Positions 34,285-42,415 of a stretch of 64,000 nt of DNA are shown one piece after another. How positions within the stretch are numbered: the first letter of the stretch is position 1; each line of letters opens with the position of its first letter. Below the pieces are notes generated by a model. The model made no database searches and was not told the origin of the DNA. It saw nothing but the letters and a program-made list of their open reading frames with translations. Source of the DNA: JBBWZH01 sp035544115. GTDB lineage: Bacteria; Actinomycetota; Actinomycetes; Mycobacteriales; CADCTP01. The stretch is taken from assembly GCA_963714145.1 (NCBI GenBank), contig OY970235.1, positions 3,038,001 through 3,102,000 of the forward strand, in the 5' to 3' direction. Made by a program: the position numbers and the translations under genes.

Positions 34285-36249
34285 ACCGCGGTCGAGGCGG
34301 CGGAGCAGGACGGCGGACGGGACCGGGTAGACACCCGGCCGCTGCACGCCCTCGGCCACCTCACGGTCGGTGGACACGACCACCACCGGGCGGCCCACCG
34401 GCTCGGCGGCGACCAGCCGGCGGATCAGATCGTCGGCGGTCTCCCCCGGCGCGCTGAACAACACCCGCACCCCGCGCGGCGCCGGCGGCGCGACCGGCGG
34501 CCGGGCGGCACCGTCGAAGACGCAGGAGACCTCGGCCCGGGTCCGCGCGGCCAGCGCGCCGAGGCCCTGCACCAGCCGGTTGCGCTGGGCGGCCAGCGGC
34601 TGCTCGCCATAACCGGACTTGGTCACGTTGTAGCCGTCCACGACCAGGTGCACCCGGGGTAGGGCGAGCAGCCGGTCCAGCCGGTCCGGGTCGTCGCCGC
34701 GGGCGCCGGGCCGATCGTGGCCGGGGATGACCGCGCTGACCGCGTCGGCCGGCCGCTCGTCGGTCGGGGTCAGCGCGAGCTCGCGGCGCAGCCCCTGCAC
34801 GGCGCCAGCGACCGTGTCCAGCAGCAGCCAGAGCCTCGCCTCGTCGGCCTGCCGGGAGTCCTTCGCGGCGCGCCGGGCCGACTCGACCGCGTCCTCCGCC
34901 TCGGCCAGCCGCTGCCGCAGCCGGCGCACCTCGGCATGCGTGCTCGACTCCGCCGCCGCGGCCCGGCGGCGCTCCTCGGCCAGCGCCTCGTCGGCGGCCA
35001 CCCGGGCCCGTTCCGCCGCCCGGCGCAGCCCGGTCTGCTCGCGCAACTGCTTGCGCAGCCCGGCCGCGTCCGCCTGCGCGGCCGCGGCGGCGGCCTGCAG
35101 CCGGGCCGCGTCGGTCGCCGCGGTCGCCCGGCGCGCGGTCACCTCCGCACGCAGCCGGGTCAGCTCCGCCTCGCGCTCCCGTACGTGCGCCCGCTCCGTC
35201 ACCTCGCCCAGCGCCGCCCGGGCCCGCTCCACGTACCCCGGCCAGCCGGGCGCCCGCAGCAGGTACGCCGCGGCGGCCAGCTCCACCGGGTCGGCCGCGG
35301 CCGGCACCTCGCCGGTGCGTACCGCGTCGATGACCGCCGCCGTGGCCTGGTCGGCCTTGGTTGCGACGCCGAGCCGGAACGCCGCGTCCGCTGCCAGCGC
35401 GGCGGCCAGCGCCGTGCCGCCCAGCTTCGCCCGCTTCGCCGGGGTGAACCGGGCCACCGCCCGCAGCGCTGCCGGCACCTCGTCCGGCGCCAGCCGGCCG
35501 AGCGCGTCGGCGGCCAGCGCCACCACCCGCACCCGCACCGCCTCCGGCAGCGCCACGCCCTCCCCCGGCTCCGCCGAACCACCCGGCTCTGGCAAACCCG
35601 GCTCCGCCGAACCACCCGGCTCAGCCAAGCCAGCCGGCTCCGCCGAACCACCCGGCTCCGGCAAACCCGGCTCCGCCGAACCACCCGGCCCTGCCGAACC
35701 ACCCGGCCCTGCCGAACCACCCGGCCCTGCCGAACCACCCGGCCCTGCCGAACCACCCGGCCCCGCCGAACCACCCGGCCCCGCCGAACCAGCCGGCCCT
35801 GCCGAACCGGCCGGCCCTGCCGAGCCGGCCGGCGGCGGCGGACCATCGGGGTGGTCTGCCGGGTCGGGCTGACCGGCGTCGATCGTGGCCGGACCGGGTT
35901 GGTCGGTGGCCGGACCGGCACCGGTCGCGCCGTTCTGGGCGGTCTCAGCGGGGGACGGATGATCCGCGTCGCTGACCGGACCGGCCTCGGGCGAACCCGC
36001 GTCCGCCCCAACCGCACCAGCCGCACCGGCCGGATCCGGCGACGTGGCCGGGTCGGGCGGCGGGGCGGCGGGCTTCGGGGGGCGGGCGGCGTGCCCGTTG
36101 GCGCCGTTCGGGCCGCTCGGGTCGGGCCCGGTGTCCGGGGGCGGGGCGGGGGCGGCGCCGTTGCCGGGGGCGGCGTGCAGGCCGTCCCGTGGTAAGCGGC
36201 GGAGAGTCACGGCCGGCCCCGGGAGCCGGCCCGGGCGGTCACGAGGCAC
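34282..36249 (-). CDS. YacP-type NYN-domain protein with low-complexity N terminus
   Basis: 655 aa. The N-terminal 210 residues are Pro/Gly/Ala-rich, including about a dozen GPGGSA units (18-bp repeats, 35580-35830). Next comes an alpha-helical domain (about 215-340), a long Ala/Arg/Glu coiled coil (about 350-480), and a C-terminal NYN (PIN-like RNase) domain starting HLVVDGYNVTKSGYG with DREVAEGVQ near the end. Related to RNA-processing YacP/Rae1 nucleases. The GTG 36249 start overlaps the previous gene by 11 bp; GTG 36210 is possible. Confidence 0.8.
   Translation of the reverse strand: MPRDRPGRLPGPAVTLRRLPRDGLHAAPGNGAAPAPPPDTGPDPSGPNGANGHAARPPKPAAPPPDPATSPDPAGAAGAVGADAGSPEAGPVSDADHPSPAETAQNGATGAGPATDQPGPATIDAGQPDPADHPDGPPPPAGSAGPAGSAGPAGSAGPGGSAGPGGSAGPGGSAGPGGSAGPGGSAGPGGSAEPGLPEPGGSAEPAGLAEPGGSAEPGLPEPGGSAEPGEGVALPEAVRVRVVALAADALGRLAPDEVPAALRAVARFTPAKRAKLGGTALAAALAADAAFRLGVATKADQATAAVIDAVRTGEVPAAADPVELAAAAYLLRAPGWPGYVERARAALGEVTERAHVREREAELTRLRAEVTARRATAATDAARLQAAAAAAQADAAGLRKQLREQTGLRRAAERARVAADEALAEERRRAAAAESSTHAEVRRLRQRLAEAEDAVESARRAAKDSRQADEARLWLLLDTVAGAVQGLRRELALTPTDERPADAVSAVIPGHDRPGARGDDPDRLDRLLALPRVHLVVDGYNVTKSGYGEQPLAAQRNRLVQGLGALAARTRAEVSCVFDGAARPPVAPPAPRGVRVLFSAPGETADDLIRRLVAAEPVGRPVVVVSTDREVAEGVQRPGVYPVPSAVLLRRLDRG
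35580..35830. repeat. 18-bp coding repeats (GPGGSA)
   Basis: Units of CCGAACCACCCGGCCCTG and near variants inside the NYN gene, encoding GPGGSA/EPGGSA on the minus strand. Likely length-variable. Confidence 0.8.
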
Positions 36250-36676
36250 CCGGACTGTCGGCCGGCACTCGGCCGAGCTCGGCGAACACGGCAGCGGTGT
36301 GTTCGCCGAGCCCGGGGGCCGGGGCCAGCGGGCGGGCCGGCAGGCCGGGCGCGGTCGGCCGCACCGGCAGCGCGCCGCCGCCCGGCAGCGGCTGGCTGCC
36401 GATGGTGCCGCGGGCCCGGGCGGCCGGGTCGGCCAGCGCCTCGGCCAGGTCGAGCACCGGGGTGACGCAGGCGTCGACGCCGGCGAACGCGGCGGCCCAC
36501 TCGTCCCGGCCGCGGGTGGCGAAGACGGCGCCGATCCGCTCGACCAGCTCGGGCTGCCGGGCCGGGTCGAGGTGCCAGCCGGCCAGCTCGGCCAGCCCGA
36601 GCAGCGTGGCGTACCCGCCCGGGAGCAACCGCGACAGGTCGAGCACCCGGACCCCGTCCAGCGGCGCCGCGGTCAC
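36239..36676 (-). pseudogene. CaiB/BaiF CoA transferase with large internal deletion
   Basis: 145 codons against about 360 in the family. The N terminus LDGVRVLDLSRLLPGGYATLL is the normal CoA-transferase start. It then jumps without frame loss into GLAELAGWHLDPARQPELVERIGAVFATR and CVTPVLDLAEAL, which belong to the C-terminal third. The missing part holds the catalytic Asp and most of the CoA site, so activity is lost. GTG 36676 overlaps the stop of the mini-ORF in the adjacent palindromic element. Confidence 0.8.
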
Positions 36677-36759
36677 GAGGCGGCCCCCGGAGTGAGCATC
36701 GCAGCGAGCCCCGGCGAGCAGGCAGCGGAGCGCAGGGGGCCGCCGGGGTAGGCGGTCAC
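36673..36759 (-). repeat. Palindromic element copy 2 encoding a 28-codon coupling mini-ORF
   Basis: Outer arms GGCGGCCCCC and GGGGGCCGCC. The mini-ORF starts at GTG 36759 overlapping the stop of the zinc-ribbon gene (GTGA), begins VTAYPGGPLRSAA, ends LAAMLTPGAAS, and its TGA overlaps GTG 36676 of the CoA-transferase remnant. Same length (87 nt) as the copy at 8877-8963 and an identical core CTCGCCGGGGCTCGCTGCGA. Confidence 0.75.
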
Positions 36760-37076
36760 GACCCGGCCGGACCCTGGTCAGCGGGGCCCGGAACGGGCGC
36801 CCCGGCCGCCGCGGCGGACTCGGCCGCGAAGGCCTCGGCGGCGGCGAGCGGGCGGGCGATCAGCTCCACCGCGTCGGGCCGGCCGCACCACCGGCAGCTG
36901 ACCCGGTCGATGGTCTCGGTGACCACCTCGTGCTCCTCGACCGCGGCCGCGCCGGCCAGGTCGACGTGCACGTACTCGCGGGAGCGCACCGTCCGCTCGA
37001 CGTCGAACCGGGTCAGGTTTCCGCACAGCGAGCAGCGCCAGCGGGTCTGCGCGGTGGGTGCGGGGACTGCGGGCAC
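36756..37076 (-). CDS. Zinc-ribbon-like hypothetical protein, 106 aa
   Basis: RWRCSLCGNLTRFDVERT and RVSCRWCGRPDAVELI give two CxxC pairs about 45 residues apart, a typical zinc ribbon. The C-terminal 30 residues are Ala/Pro-rich. GTG 37076 has GAGGAG 6 nt upstream; the ORF continues to 37211 but with poor codon quality. Function unknown. Its stop is overlapped by the mini-ORF of the palindromic element. Confidence 0.75.
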   Translation of the reverse strand: MPAVPAPTAQTRWRCSLCGNLTRFDVERTVRSREYVHVDLAGAAAVEEHEVVTETIDRVSCRWCGRPDAVELIARPLAAAEAFAAESAAAAGAPVPGPADQGPAGS

Positions 37077-37161
37077 TGCGGCTCCTCGGCGGCGCGGTCG
37101 GCGGACACTCCCGAGGGTAGTGCTGCCGGCCGCACCGGGTGGCCGCTGTGGCCCGCAGTGC

Positions 37162-37653
37162 TCAGTCGAACGCGCTGAGCTGCTCGCGGTAGGCCGGGAG
37201 GAACTCGGCAAACCGCCCGTCCCAGCCGGCCAGGTCGAGGTCGGCCAGCGCGTCCAGGTGTGCCTGCCAGCCGGCGCCGTAGCCGGCCGCCTGGCCGCGG
37301 GGCAGCTGCCGGTGGTCGAGTACCAGCAGGGTGCCGTCGCCGGCCGGGGACAGCTCGATCCGCAGCACCGAGTCCGGCTCGCCCTCGAACGACCAGTCCA
37401 GTTCCAGCACCTTCGGCGGCTCGAACAGCCGGACCCGGCAGCGGGCGGTCTGGCTGGCGTCCCCGTCCCAGCGGAAGGTGAACTCGCCGCCCGGCTCCAG
37501 CCGCCCGTCGACGACCTCGGCCAGCCAGCGGGCCAGCCGCTCCGGCTCGGTCAGCGTGGTCCACAGCTCGGCCGGGCCGGCCGGGTAGTGCCGTTCGAAC
37601 CGGACGGCGAACCGGCCGCCGTCGGCCCGGAGCACGCCGAACTCGTCTGTCAT
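37162..37653 (-). CDS. AHSA1/SRPBCC-family protein
   Basis: 163 aa, Activator of Hsp90 ATPase homologue-like fold: FERHYPAGPAELWTTLTEPERLARWL at the start and GWQAHLDALADLDLAGW at the end. Such proteins are often paired with an ArsR regulator, as here (ATGA overlap with the upstream gene). Ligand unknown. Confidence 0.88.
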   Translation of the reverse strand: MTDEFGVLRADGGRFAVRFERHYPAGPAELWTTLTEPERLARWLAEVVDGRLEPGGEFTFRWDGDASQTARCRVRLFEPPKVLELDWSFEGEPDSVLRIELSPAGDGTLLVLDHRQLPRGQAAGYGAGWQAHLDALADLDLAGWDGRFAEFLPAYREQLSAFD

Positions 37654-38054
37654 CCGGTTTCCCTCTCGTCAGTCGCCGGCGCGGTGCCGGCGTCGGTGCC
37701 GCTGCGGTCCGCGCCGGACCCGTCGAGACCGGCCGGGTCGGTGCCCGCGGCCCGGCGGGCGCGGCGTAGCTCGGTGTCCAGCGCGTCCAGCCGCTGCGCC
37801 CAGAACAGCCGGTACCGGGCCAGCCACTGCTCCACCTCGGCCAGCGGCGCCGGGTCGACCGAGTAGAGCCGGCGCTGGCCGTCGCCGCGGGCCCGGACCA
37901 GCCCGGCGGCACGCAGCACCCGCAGGTGCCGGGACACGCCGGGCCGGCTGATCGCGAACTCGCCGGCGAGGTCGCCGGCCGACCGCTCACCGCCGGCGAG
38001 CAGCTCCAGGATGCGGCGCCGGGTCGGGTCGGCCAGCGCCTCGAAGACGGCCAT
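37650..38054 (-). CDS. ArsR-family transcriptional regulator
   Basis: 134 aa. Winged helix: FEALADPTRRRILELLAGGERSAGDLAGEFAISRPGVSRHLRVLRAAGLV in the first 55 residues, with no metal-binding Cys (so not a metal sensor). A C-terminal helical and low-complexity tail follows. Translationally coupled to the AHSA1 gene; the operator at 38064-38095 lies just upstream and suggests autoregulation. Confidence 0.9.
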   Translation of the reverse strand: MAVFEALADPTRRRILELLAGGERSAGDLAGEFAISRPGVSRHLRVLRAAGLVRARGDGQRRLYSVDPAPLAEVEQWLARYRLFWAQRLDALDTELRRARRAAGTDPAGLDGSGADRSGTDAGTAPATDERETG

Positions 38055-38063
38055 CCGAGATAT

Positions 38064-38095
38064 GTAACAAGGAACTTACGTAAGCGTCAAGTTAC
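38064..38095. promoter_or_regulatory. Nested palindrome upstream of the ArsR gene
   Basis: CTTACGTAAG (38075-38084) is centred within outer arms GTAAC (38064-38068) and GTTAC (38091-38095), all symmetric about 38079.5. It lies in an AT-rich patch directly before the ArsR start, likely its operator. Confidence 0.65.
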
Positions 38096-38141
38096 GCATC
38101 TACGGCGGCGTGGCGGCGCCGGTTTTGTCGGTGGCCGCGCT

Positions 38142-38147
38142 TACGGT
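38142..38147 (+). promoter_or_regulatory. -10 hexamer TACGGT, leaderless start
   Basis: 6 nt before ATG 38154 of the exonuclease/GIY-YIG gene. Confidence 0.45.
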
Positions 38148-38153
38148 CCGGGC

Positions 38154-40004
38154 ATGACCACCGCCGGGACGCCACCGCGCCCGGGCCCGGCACCCGGCCG
38201 GGCGCCGGCCCGCCCGGTCTACGTCCAGCAGGCGTTCGACGAGCTGGGCGAGCCGCTGCGGGACGTCACGTTCGTCGTGGTCGACCTGGAGACCACCGGC
38301 GGCTCCCCGGACGACTCGGCGATCACCGAGATCGGCGCGGTCAAGGTGCGCGGCGGCGAGGTGCTCGGCGAGTTCCAGACGCTGGTCAACCCGGTGCACG
38401 GCATCCCCCCGTTCGTCGCCGTGCTGACCGGGATCACCGACCTGATGGTGGCCGGCGCGCCGACGATCGGCGCGGTGCTGCCGGCTTTCCTCGAGTTCGC
38501 CCGCGGCGCCGTGCTGGTCGCCCACAACGCCCCGTTCGACGTGGGGTTCCTGAAGGCGGCCTGCGCCGAGCAGAGCCGGCCCTGGCCGGCGCACCGGGTG
38601 GTCGACACCGCGGTGCTGGCCCGCCGGGTGCTGGTCGCGGACGAGGTGCCCAACTGCAAGCTCAGCACGCTGGCCGGCTTCTTCCACGCCGCCACCACGC
38701 CGATCCACCGGGCGCTGGCCGACGCGCGGGCCACCGTGGACGTGCTGCACGGCCTGCTGGAGCGGGTCGGCTCGCTCGGCGTCCAGTCGCTCGACGAGCT
38801 GCGCGACTTCACCACCCAGGTCAGCGAGGCGCAGCGGCGCAAGCGCGGGATGGCCGACGGGCTGCCGCACGCCCCCGGGGTGTACGTCTTCCGCGACCAG
38901 ACCGGTCGCCCGCTGTACGTCGGCACCAGCAAAGACCTGCGCACCCGGGTCCGGCAGTATTTCGTGGCCAGCGAGACCCGGTCCCGGATGGCCGAGATGA
39001 TCGCCCTGGCCGACCGGGTCGACCCGATCGTCTGCGCGCATTCGCTCGAGGCCGAGGTGCGCGAGCTGCGGATGATCGCCGAGCACAAGCCGCCGTACAA
39101 CCGCCGGTCCCGGCACCCGGAGCGGTCCACCTGGCTGCGGCTGACCATCGAGCCGTACCCCAGGCTGGCGATCGTCCGCCGGGTCGGCGCGGACGGGGCC
39201 GCCTACCTGGGCCCGTTCGGGTCCCGGCAGGCGGCCGAACGGGCCGCGTCGGCGGTGTACGACGCGGTGCCGCTGCGGCAGTGCAGCCCGCGGCTGCCGG
39301 CGCACGGGGGCGGCTCCGCCTGCGTGCTGGCCGAGCTGGGCCGGTGTGGCGCGCCGTGCGAGGGCCGGGTCAGCCCGGCCGAATACGCCACCCACGCCGA
39401 CCTGTTCCGGGCCGCCGTCTCCGGCGACCCGCGGCCGCTGGTGGCGCCGCTGCTGCGCCGGATCCGGGTGCTCGCCACCGCCGGCCGGTACGAGCAGGCC
39501 GCGATCGTCCGGGACCGGTTGACCACGCTGGTCCGCGCCTGCGCCCGGATCCAGCGGCTGGTCGCGCTGGCCGCCATCGAACACCTGGTCGCGGCCCGGC
39601 CGGACGGCGCCGGCGGCTGGCAGCTGTCCGTGATCCGGCGCGGCCGGCTGGTCGCCGCCGGGGTGGCCGCCCGCGGCGTCCCGCCGATGCCGGTGGTCGA
39701 GGCGCTGATCGCCACCGCCGAATCGGTGCTGCCGGGCCTCGGCCCGCTGCCGGCGGCCACCGTCGGCGAGACCGAGCGCATCCTGCACTGGCTGGAGGAG
39801 CCCGGCACCCGGCTGGTGGAGATGACAGGTGGCTGGGCGTCCCCGGCCTACGGAGCCGGCGGCCTGCGCGACATCCTGCGCGGCCCGCCGCCCGGCGACC
39901 CCGACCCGTTCGCCGACCGCCGCGGGCTGCGCCCCAGCTCCCGGCCCGCCCGCGGCCGCCCCGGTGCCAGAGTTGGCGGCCATGGCCTAGCATCACGGGC
40001 GTGA
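38154..40004 (+). CDS. DEDD exonuclease fused to a GIY-YIG (UvrC/Cho-like) endonuclease
   Basis: 616 aa. Residues about 35-205: DnaQ-like exonuclease (VVVDLETTGGSPDDS with Asp-x-Glu, AHNAPFDVGFLK, HRALADARAT). Residues about 235-320: GIY-YIG domain (PGVYVFRDQTGRPLYVGTSKDLRTRVRQYF, in parts), followed by a UvrC-like segment with Cys residues (LRQCSP, CGAPCEG) and a UvrB-contact-like stretch. Same architecture as Rv2191. Probable DNA repair nuclease. Its stop overlaps the next start (GTGA). Confidence 0.9.
   Translation: MTTAGTPPRPGPAPGRAPARPVYVQQAFDELGEPLRDVTFVVVDLETTGGSPDDSAITEIGAVKVRGGEVLGEFQTLVNPVHGIPPFVAVLTGITDLMVAGAPTIGAVLPAFLEFARGAVLVAHNAPFDVGFLKAACAEQSRPWPAHRVVDTAVLARRVLVADEVPNCKLSTLAGFFHAATTPIHRALADARATVDVLHGLLERVGSLGVQSLDELRDFTTQVSEAQRRKRGMADGLPHAPGVYVFRDQTGRPLYVGTSKDLRTRVRQYFVASETRSRMAEMIALADRVDPIVCAHSLEAEVRELRMIAEHKPPYNRRSRHPERSTWLRLTIEPYPRLAIVRRVGADGAAYLGPFGSRQAAERAASAVYDAVPLRQCSPRLPAHGGGSACVLAELGRCGAPCEGRVSPAEYATHADLFRAAVSGDPRPLVAPLLRRIRVLATAGRYEQAAIVRDRLTTLVRACARIQRLVALAAIEHLVAARPDGAGGWQLSVIRRGRLVAAGVAARGVPPMPVVEALIATAESVLPGLGPLPAATVGETERILHWLEEPGTRLVEMTGGWASPAYGAGGLRDILRGPPPGDPDPFADRRGLRPSSRPARGRPGARVGGHGLASRA
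39988..39993 (+). promoter_or_regulatory. -10 hexamer TAGCAT, internal leaderless start
   Basis: Lies at the end of the nuclease gene, 7 nt before GTG 40001 of the RAM-domain gene, so the small gene may also have its own promoter. Confidence 0.4.
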
Positions 40005-40288
40005 TCACCGCGATTGTCATGGTCACCGTCGAGACCGACCAGATCCCGGAGGTGGCGCAAGCCATCGCCGACATCGACGGGGTCAGCGAGGTCTACTCGG
40101 TGGCCGGGCATGTCGACCTGATCGCCATCGTCCGGGTGCGCGAGTTCGACCAAGTGGCCGACGTGATCGCCGGCAGGATCGACAAGGTCAACGGCGTGCT
40201 GGATACCGAGACCAACATCGCCTTCCGGGCCTACTCCCGGCACGATCTCGAAGCCGCCTTCGCCATCGGCTTCGACGACCCGGTCTAA
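40001..40288 (+). CDS. Stand-alone Lrp/AsnC ligand-binding (RAM) domain protein
   Basis: 95 aa, IVMVTVETDQIPEVAQAIADIDGV and YSVAGHVDLIAIVRVREFDQV form the beta-alpha-beta RAM fold; there is no HTH. It probably binds amino acids or modulates a full-length Lrp protein. GTG 40001 overlaps the nuclease stop. It lies opposite trpD across a convergent interval with a GC hairpin. Confidence 0.85.
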   Translation: MITAIVMVTVETDQIPEVAQAIADIDGVSEVYSVAGHVDLIAIVRVREFDQVADVIAGRIDKVNGVLDTETNIAFRAYSRHDLEAAFAIGFDDPV

Positions 40289-40345
40289 GCCGGGCCGGGA
40301 CGGCCTCGGCCGGAACCTGCTCGCACAGAACGCTCGCCGGCTCGG

Positions 40346-40396
40346 CCGTCATGCTGGCCGCGGGGGCCGAGCCCCCGCGGACCCCACGGTGCGGCG
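40346..40396. repeat. GC hairpin repeat, copy C (convergent interval)
   Basis: Perfect 10-bp stem (40358-40367, 40371-40380) with a 3-nt loop, followed by GACCCCACGGTGCGGC. The 23-bp core is the exact reverse complement of copy B at 60755-60777. Likely bidirectional terminator of the RAM gene and trpD. Confidence 0.65.
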
Positions 40397-40445
40397 GCCG
40401 CCGGATCGCACGCGGCACCGGCCGCTGCCCGGACGGCCGGGTCGG

Positions 40446-41507
40446 TCAGCGGGCTAGTTCTTTGCGGATCTGTTGGCTGACGGCGCGCCAGCGGTCCAGG
40501 GCGTCGGCGGCGGCACCGCTGTCGATCGCCTCGGCGGCGCGGGTCATCCCGGTCCGCAGCGCGGCGTCCAGGCCGCCGGTCAACCGGTCGTAGACGGCCA
40601 GCGCGACGCCGGCGTTCAGCAGCACCGCGTCCCGCACCGGGCCGCGCTCGCCGGCCAGCAGGGCCCGGGCCACGGCCGCGTTGTGCGCCGCGTCCGCGCC
40701 GCGCAGCGCCGCCGGGTCGGCCGGTGCGATGCCCAGGTCGGCCGGGTCGATCCGGGCCTGGACGACCTCGCCGGCGAGCACCGCCCAGACCCGGGAGGTG
40801 GTGGTCGTGGTGAGCTCGTCCAGCCCGTCGTCGCCGTGGAAGACCGCCGCGGTGATCCCGCGCTCGGCCAGCACGGCGGCCATCACCGGCGCCATCCGCG
40901 GGTCCGCGCAGCCGACCGCCTGCGCGGTCGGCCGGGCCGGGTTGGTCAGCGGGCCGAGGAAGTTGAACGCGGTCGGCACGCCCAACTCCCGCCGCGGCCC
41001 GGAGGCGTGCCGGAAGCCGGGGTGGAAGACCGGGGCGAAACAGAACCCGATGCCGGCCTCGTCCACGCACCGGGTCACCCCGGGGCCGGGCAGGTCGATC
41101 ACCACGCCGAGAGCCTCGAGCAGGTCAGCCGAGCCGCAGGCGGACGACGCGGCCCGGTTGCCGTGCTTGGCCACCCGGGCGCCCGCGCCGGCCGCGACCA
41201 GTGCCGACATCGTCGAGATGTTCACCGTGTGGCTGCGGTCCCCGCCGGTACCGACCACGTCCAGGGTCGGGCCGGGCACGTCCACCGGCGCGGCGTTGGC
41301 CAGCATCGTCGCGGCCAGCCCGCTCAGCTCGGCCGGGCTCTCCCCCTTCGCCCGCAGCAGCACCGCGAACGCGGCGGTCTGGGTCGGGGCGGCCTGCCCG
41401 GACATGATCTCGGCCATCGCCCAGGCGGTGTCGGTCGCGGCCAGCGGATCGCCGCGCAGCAATGTCGCCAACAACCCGGGCCACGTCGGGCCGCCCTGGT
41501 CGCTCAC
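40446..41507 (-). CDS. trpD: Anthranilate phosphoribosyltransferase
   Basis: Second step of tryptophan synthesis: anthranilate plus PRPP. 353 aa with DVVGTGGDRSHTVNISTMSA (PRPP site), KHGNRAASSACGSADLLEALG (substrate site), FFAPVFHP variant FCFAPVFHPGFRHA, and FNFLGPLTNPARP. No other trp genes are adjacent, as in mycobacteria, where trpD also stands alone. Confidence 0.95.
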   Translation of the reverse strand: MSDQGGPTWPGLLATLLRGDPLAATDTAWAMAEIMSGQAAPTQTAAFAVLLRAKGESPAELSGLAATMLANAAPVDVPGPTLDVVGTGGDRSHTVNISTMSALVAAGAGARVAKHGNRAASSACGSADLLEALGVVIDLPGPGVTRCVDEAGIGFCFAPVFHPGFRHASGPRRELGVPTAFNFLGPLTNPARPTAQAVGCADPRMAPVMAAVLAERGITAAVFHGDDGLDELTTTTTSRVWAVLAGEVVQARIDPADLGIAPADPAALRGADAAHNAAVARALLAGERGPVRDAVLLNAGVALAVYDRLTGGLDAALRTGMTRAAEAIDSGAAADALDRWRAVSQQIRKELAR

Positions 41508-41525
41508 GGTGCCCGCTCCCCCGGC

Positions 41526-41948
41526 CTAGCGGGTGGCCGGGAGACCGGCGGCGCGGTTGCGCAGCAGACCGGCGACGACCTCGGCGGCGGTGATCGGGTC
41601 CAGCGGCCGGGTCAGCGTGGCGTCGGCCAGCGACCAGGTGGCCAGCCAGCGGTCGTCCGCGCGGGCCAGCAGCACGCAGATCGCCGGGCAGTCGGTGATC
41701 TCGTTCTTCAACTGCCGGCTGATGCCCATCCCGCCGGTCGGTTGCGCCTCGCCGTCCAGCACAGCCACGTCCACCCCGCCGGCGTCGATCCGGGCGACGA
41801 CCTCGCCGCCGGTGGAGCACTCGACGTACTCGATCCGGCCGAGGTCCGGGGCCGGCCGGCGGCCGACGGCCGAGCGCACCCGTTCCCGTACCGCCGGGTC
41901 ATGGCTGAACACCAGGACGGTCTGGGGCTGGGCGGTCGCGGCGCACAT
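41526..41948 (-). CDS. Response-regulator-receiver-like protein
   Basis: 140 aa. TVLVFSHDPAVRERVRSAVG and VDVAVLDGEAQPTGGMGISRQLKNE follow a CheY-like fold with the phospho-acceptor Asp replaced by or adjacent to the LDG Asp; CPAICVLLARADDRW and RPLDP end the fold. No output domain. It may act as a small receiver or degenerate signalling partner. ATG 41948 follows GGGGAG. Upstream of trpD with 18 bp between. Confidence 0.75.
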   Translation of the reverse strand: MCAATAQPQTVLVFSHDPAVRERVRSAVGRRPAPDLGRIEYVECSTGGEVVARIDAGGVDVAVLDGEAQPTGGMGISRQLKNEITDCPAICVLLARADDRWLATWSLADATLTRPLDPITAAEVVAGLLRNRAAGLPATR

Positions 41949-42158
41949 TGGTGGTCTCCCCAGCGGTCGGCGGGCGCAATGCGGTCTGAATCGTAGGGCA
42001 TCGTCCCACCCCGCCCCGGCCGGGAAGTCGCCGGCCCGCGCCCGGCACACCGGCAAGCCCGCCGGCGGGAACGCCGGCGGCGTGGAACCCGGGCGGCGCC
42101 ACCCCGACCGGTCAGGCCATGCCGGGCCGGGGCTACCCCCGGGCGCCGGCAGCCCGGA

Positions 42159-42335
42159 TCACCGTCGCGGCCAATGCTCGGGACGGCGGGACGCGCTCGT
42201 CGAGTGCACGAAACAGTTCGGCCCGGGGTTGTACGCCGAGAGGCGCTCCCCGCAGACCGCACAGTGCCGCTCGGCAGTGGACACCTTCCGCACCGGGCGA
42301 CGCGTAGCGCTGCCGGGGCGGGACCCTGCGACCAC
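42159..42335 (-). CDS. Small zinc-ribbon protein (58 aa)
   Basis: GTG 42335 follows CGGAGGAACC (RBS spacing about 5). The product contains HCAVCGERLSAYNPGPNCFV followed by HS: a CxxC knuckle, then NPGPNC and a His, a plausible four-ligand zinc site. It is rich in Arg at both ends. I have a weak memory of a similar NPGPxC pattern in other actinobacterial small proteins. Function unknown. Confidence 0.7.
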   Translation of the reverse strand: MVAGSRPGSATRRPVRKVSTAERHCAVCGERLSAYNPGPNCFVHSTSASRRPEHWPRR

Positions 42336-42415
42336 GGTTCCTCCGTCAGGCCTGCCGCTCCCCCGAGTGCGGCCCCGATCAGATCACGACACCGTAGGCC
42401 GGACGGCGCAGCGGG

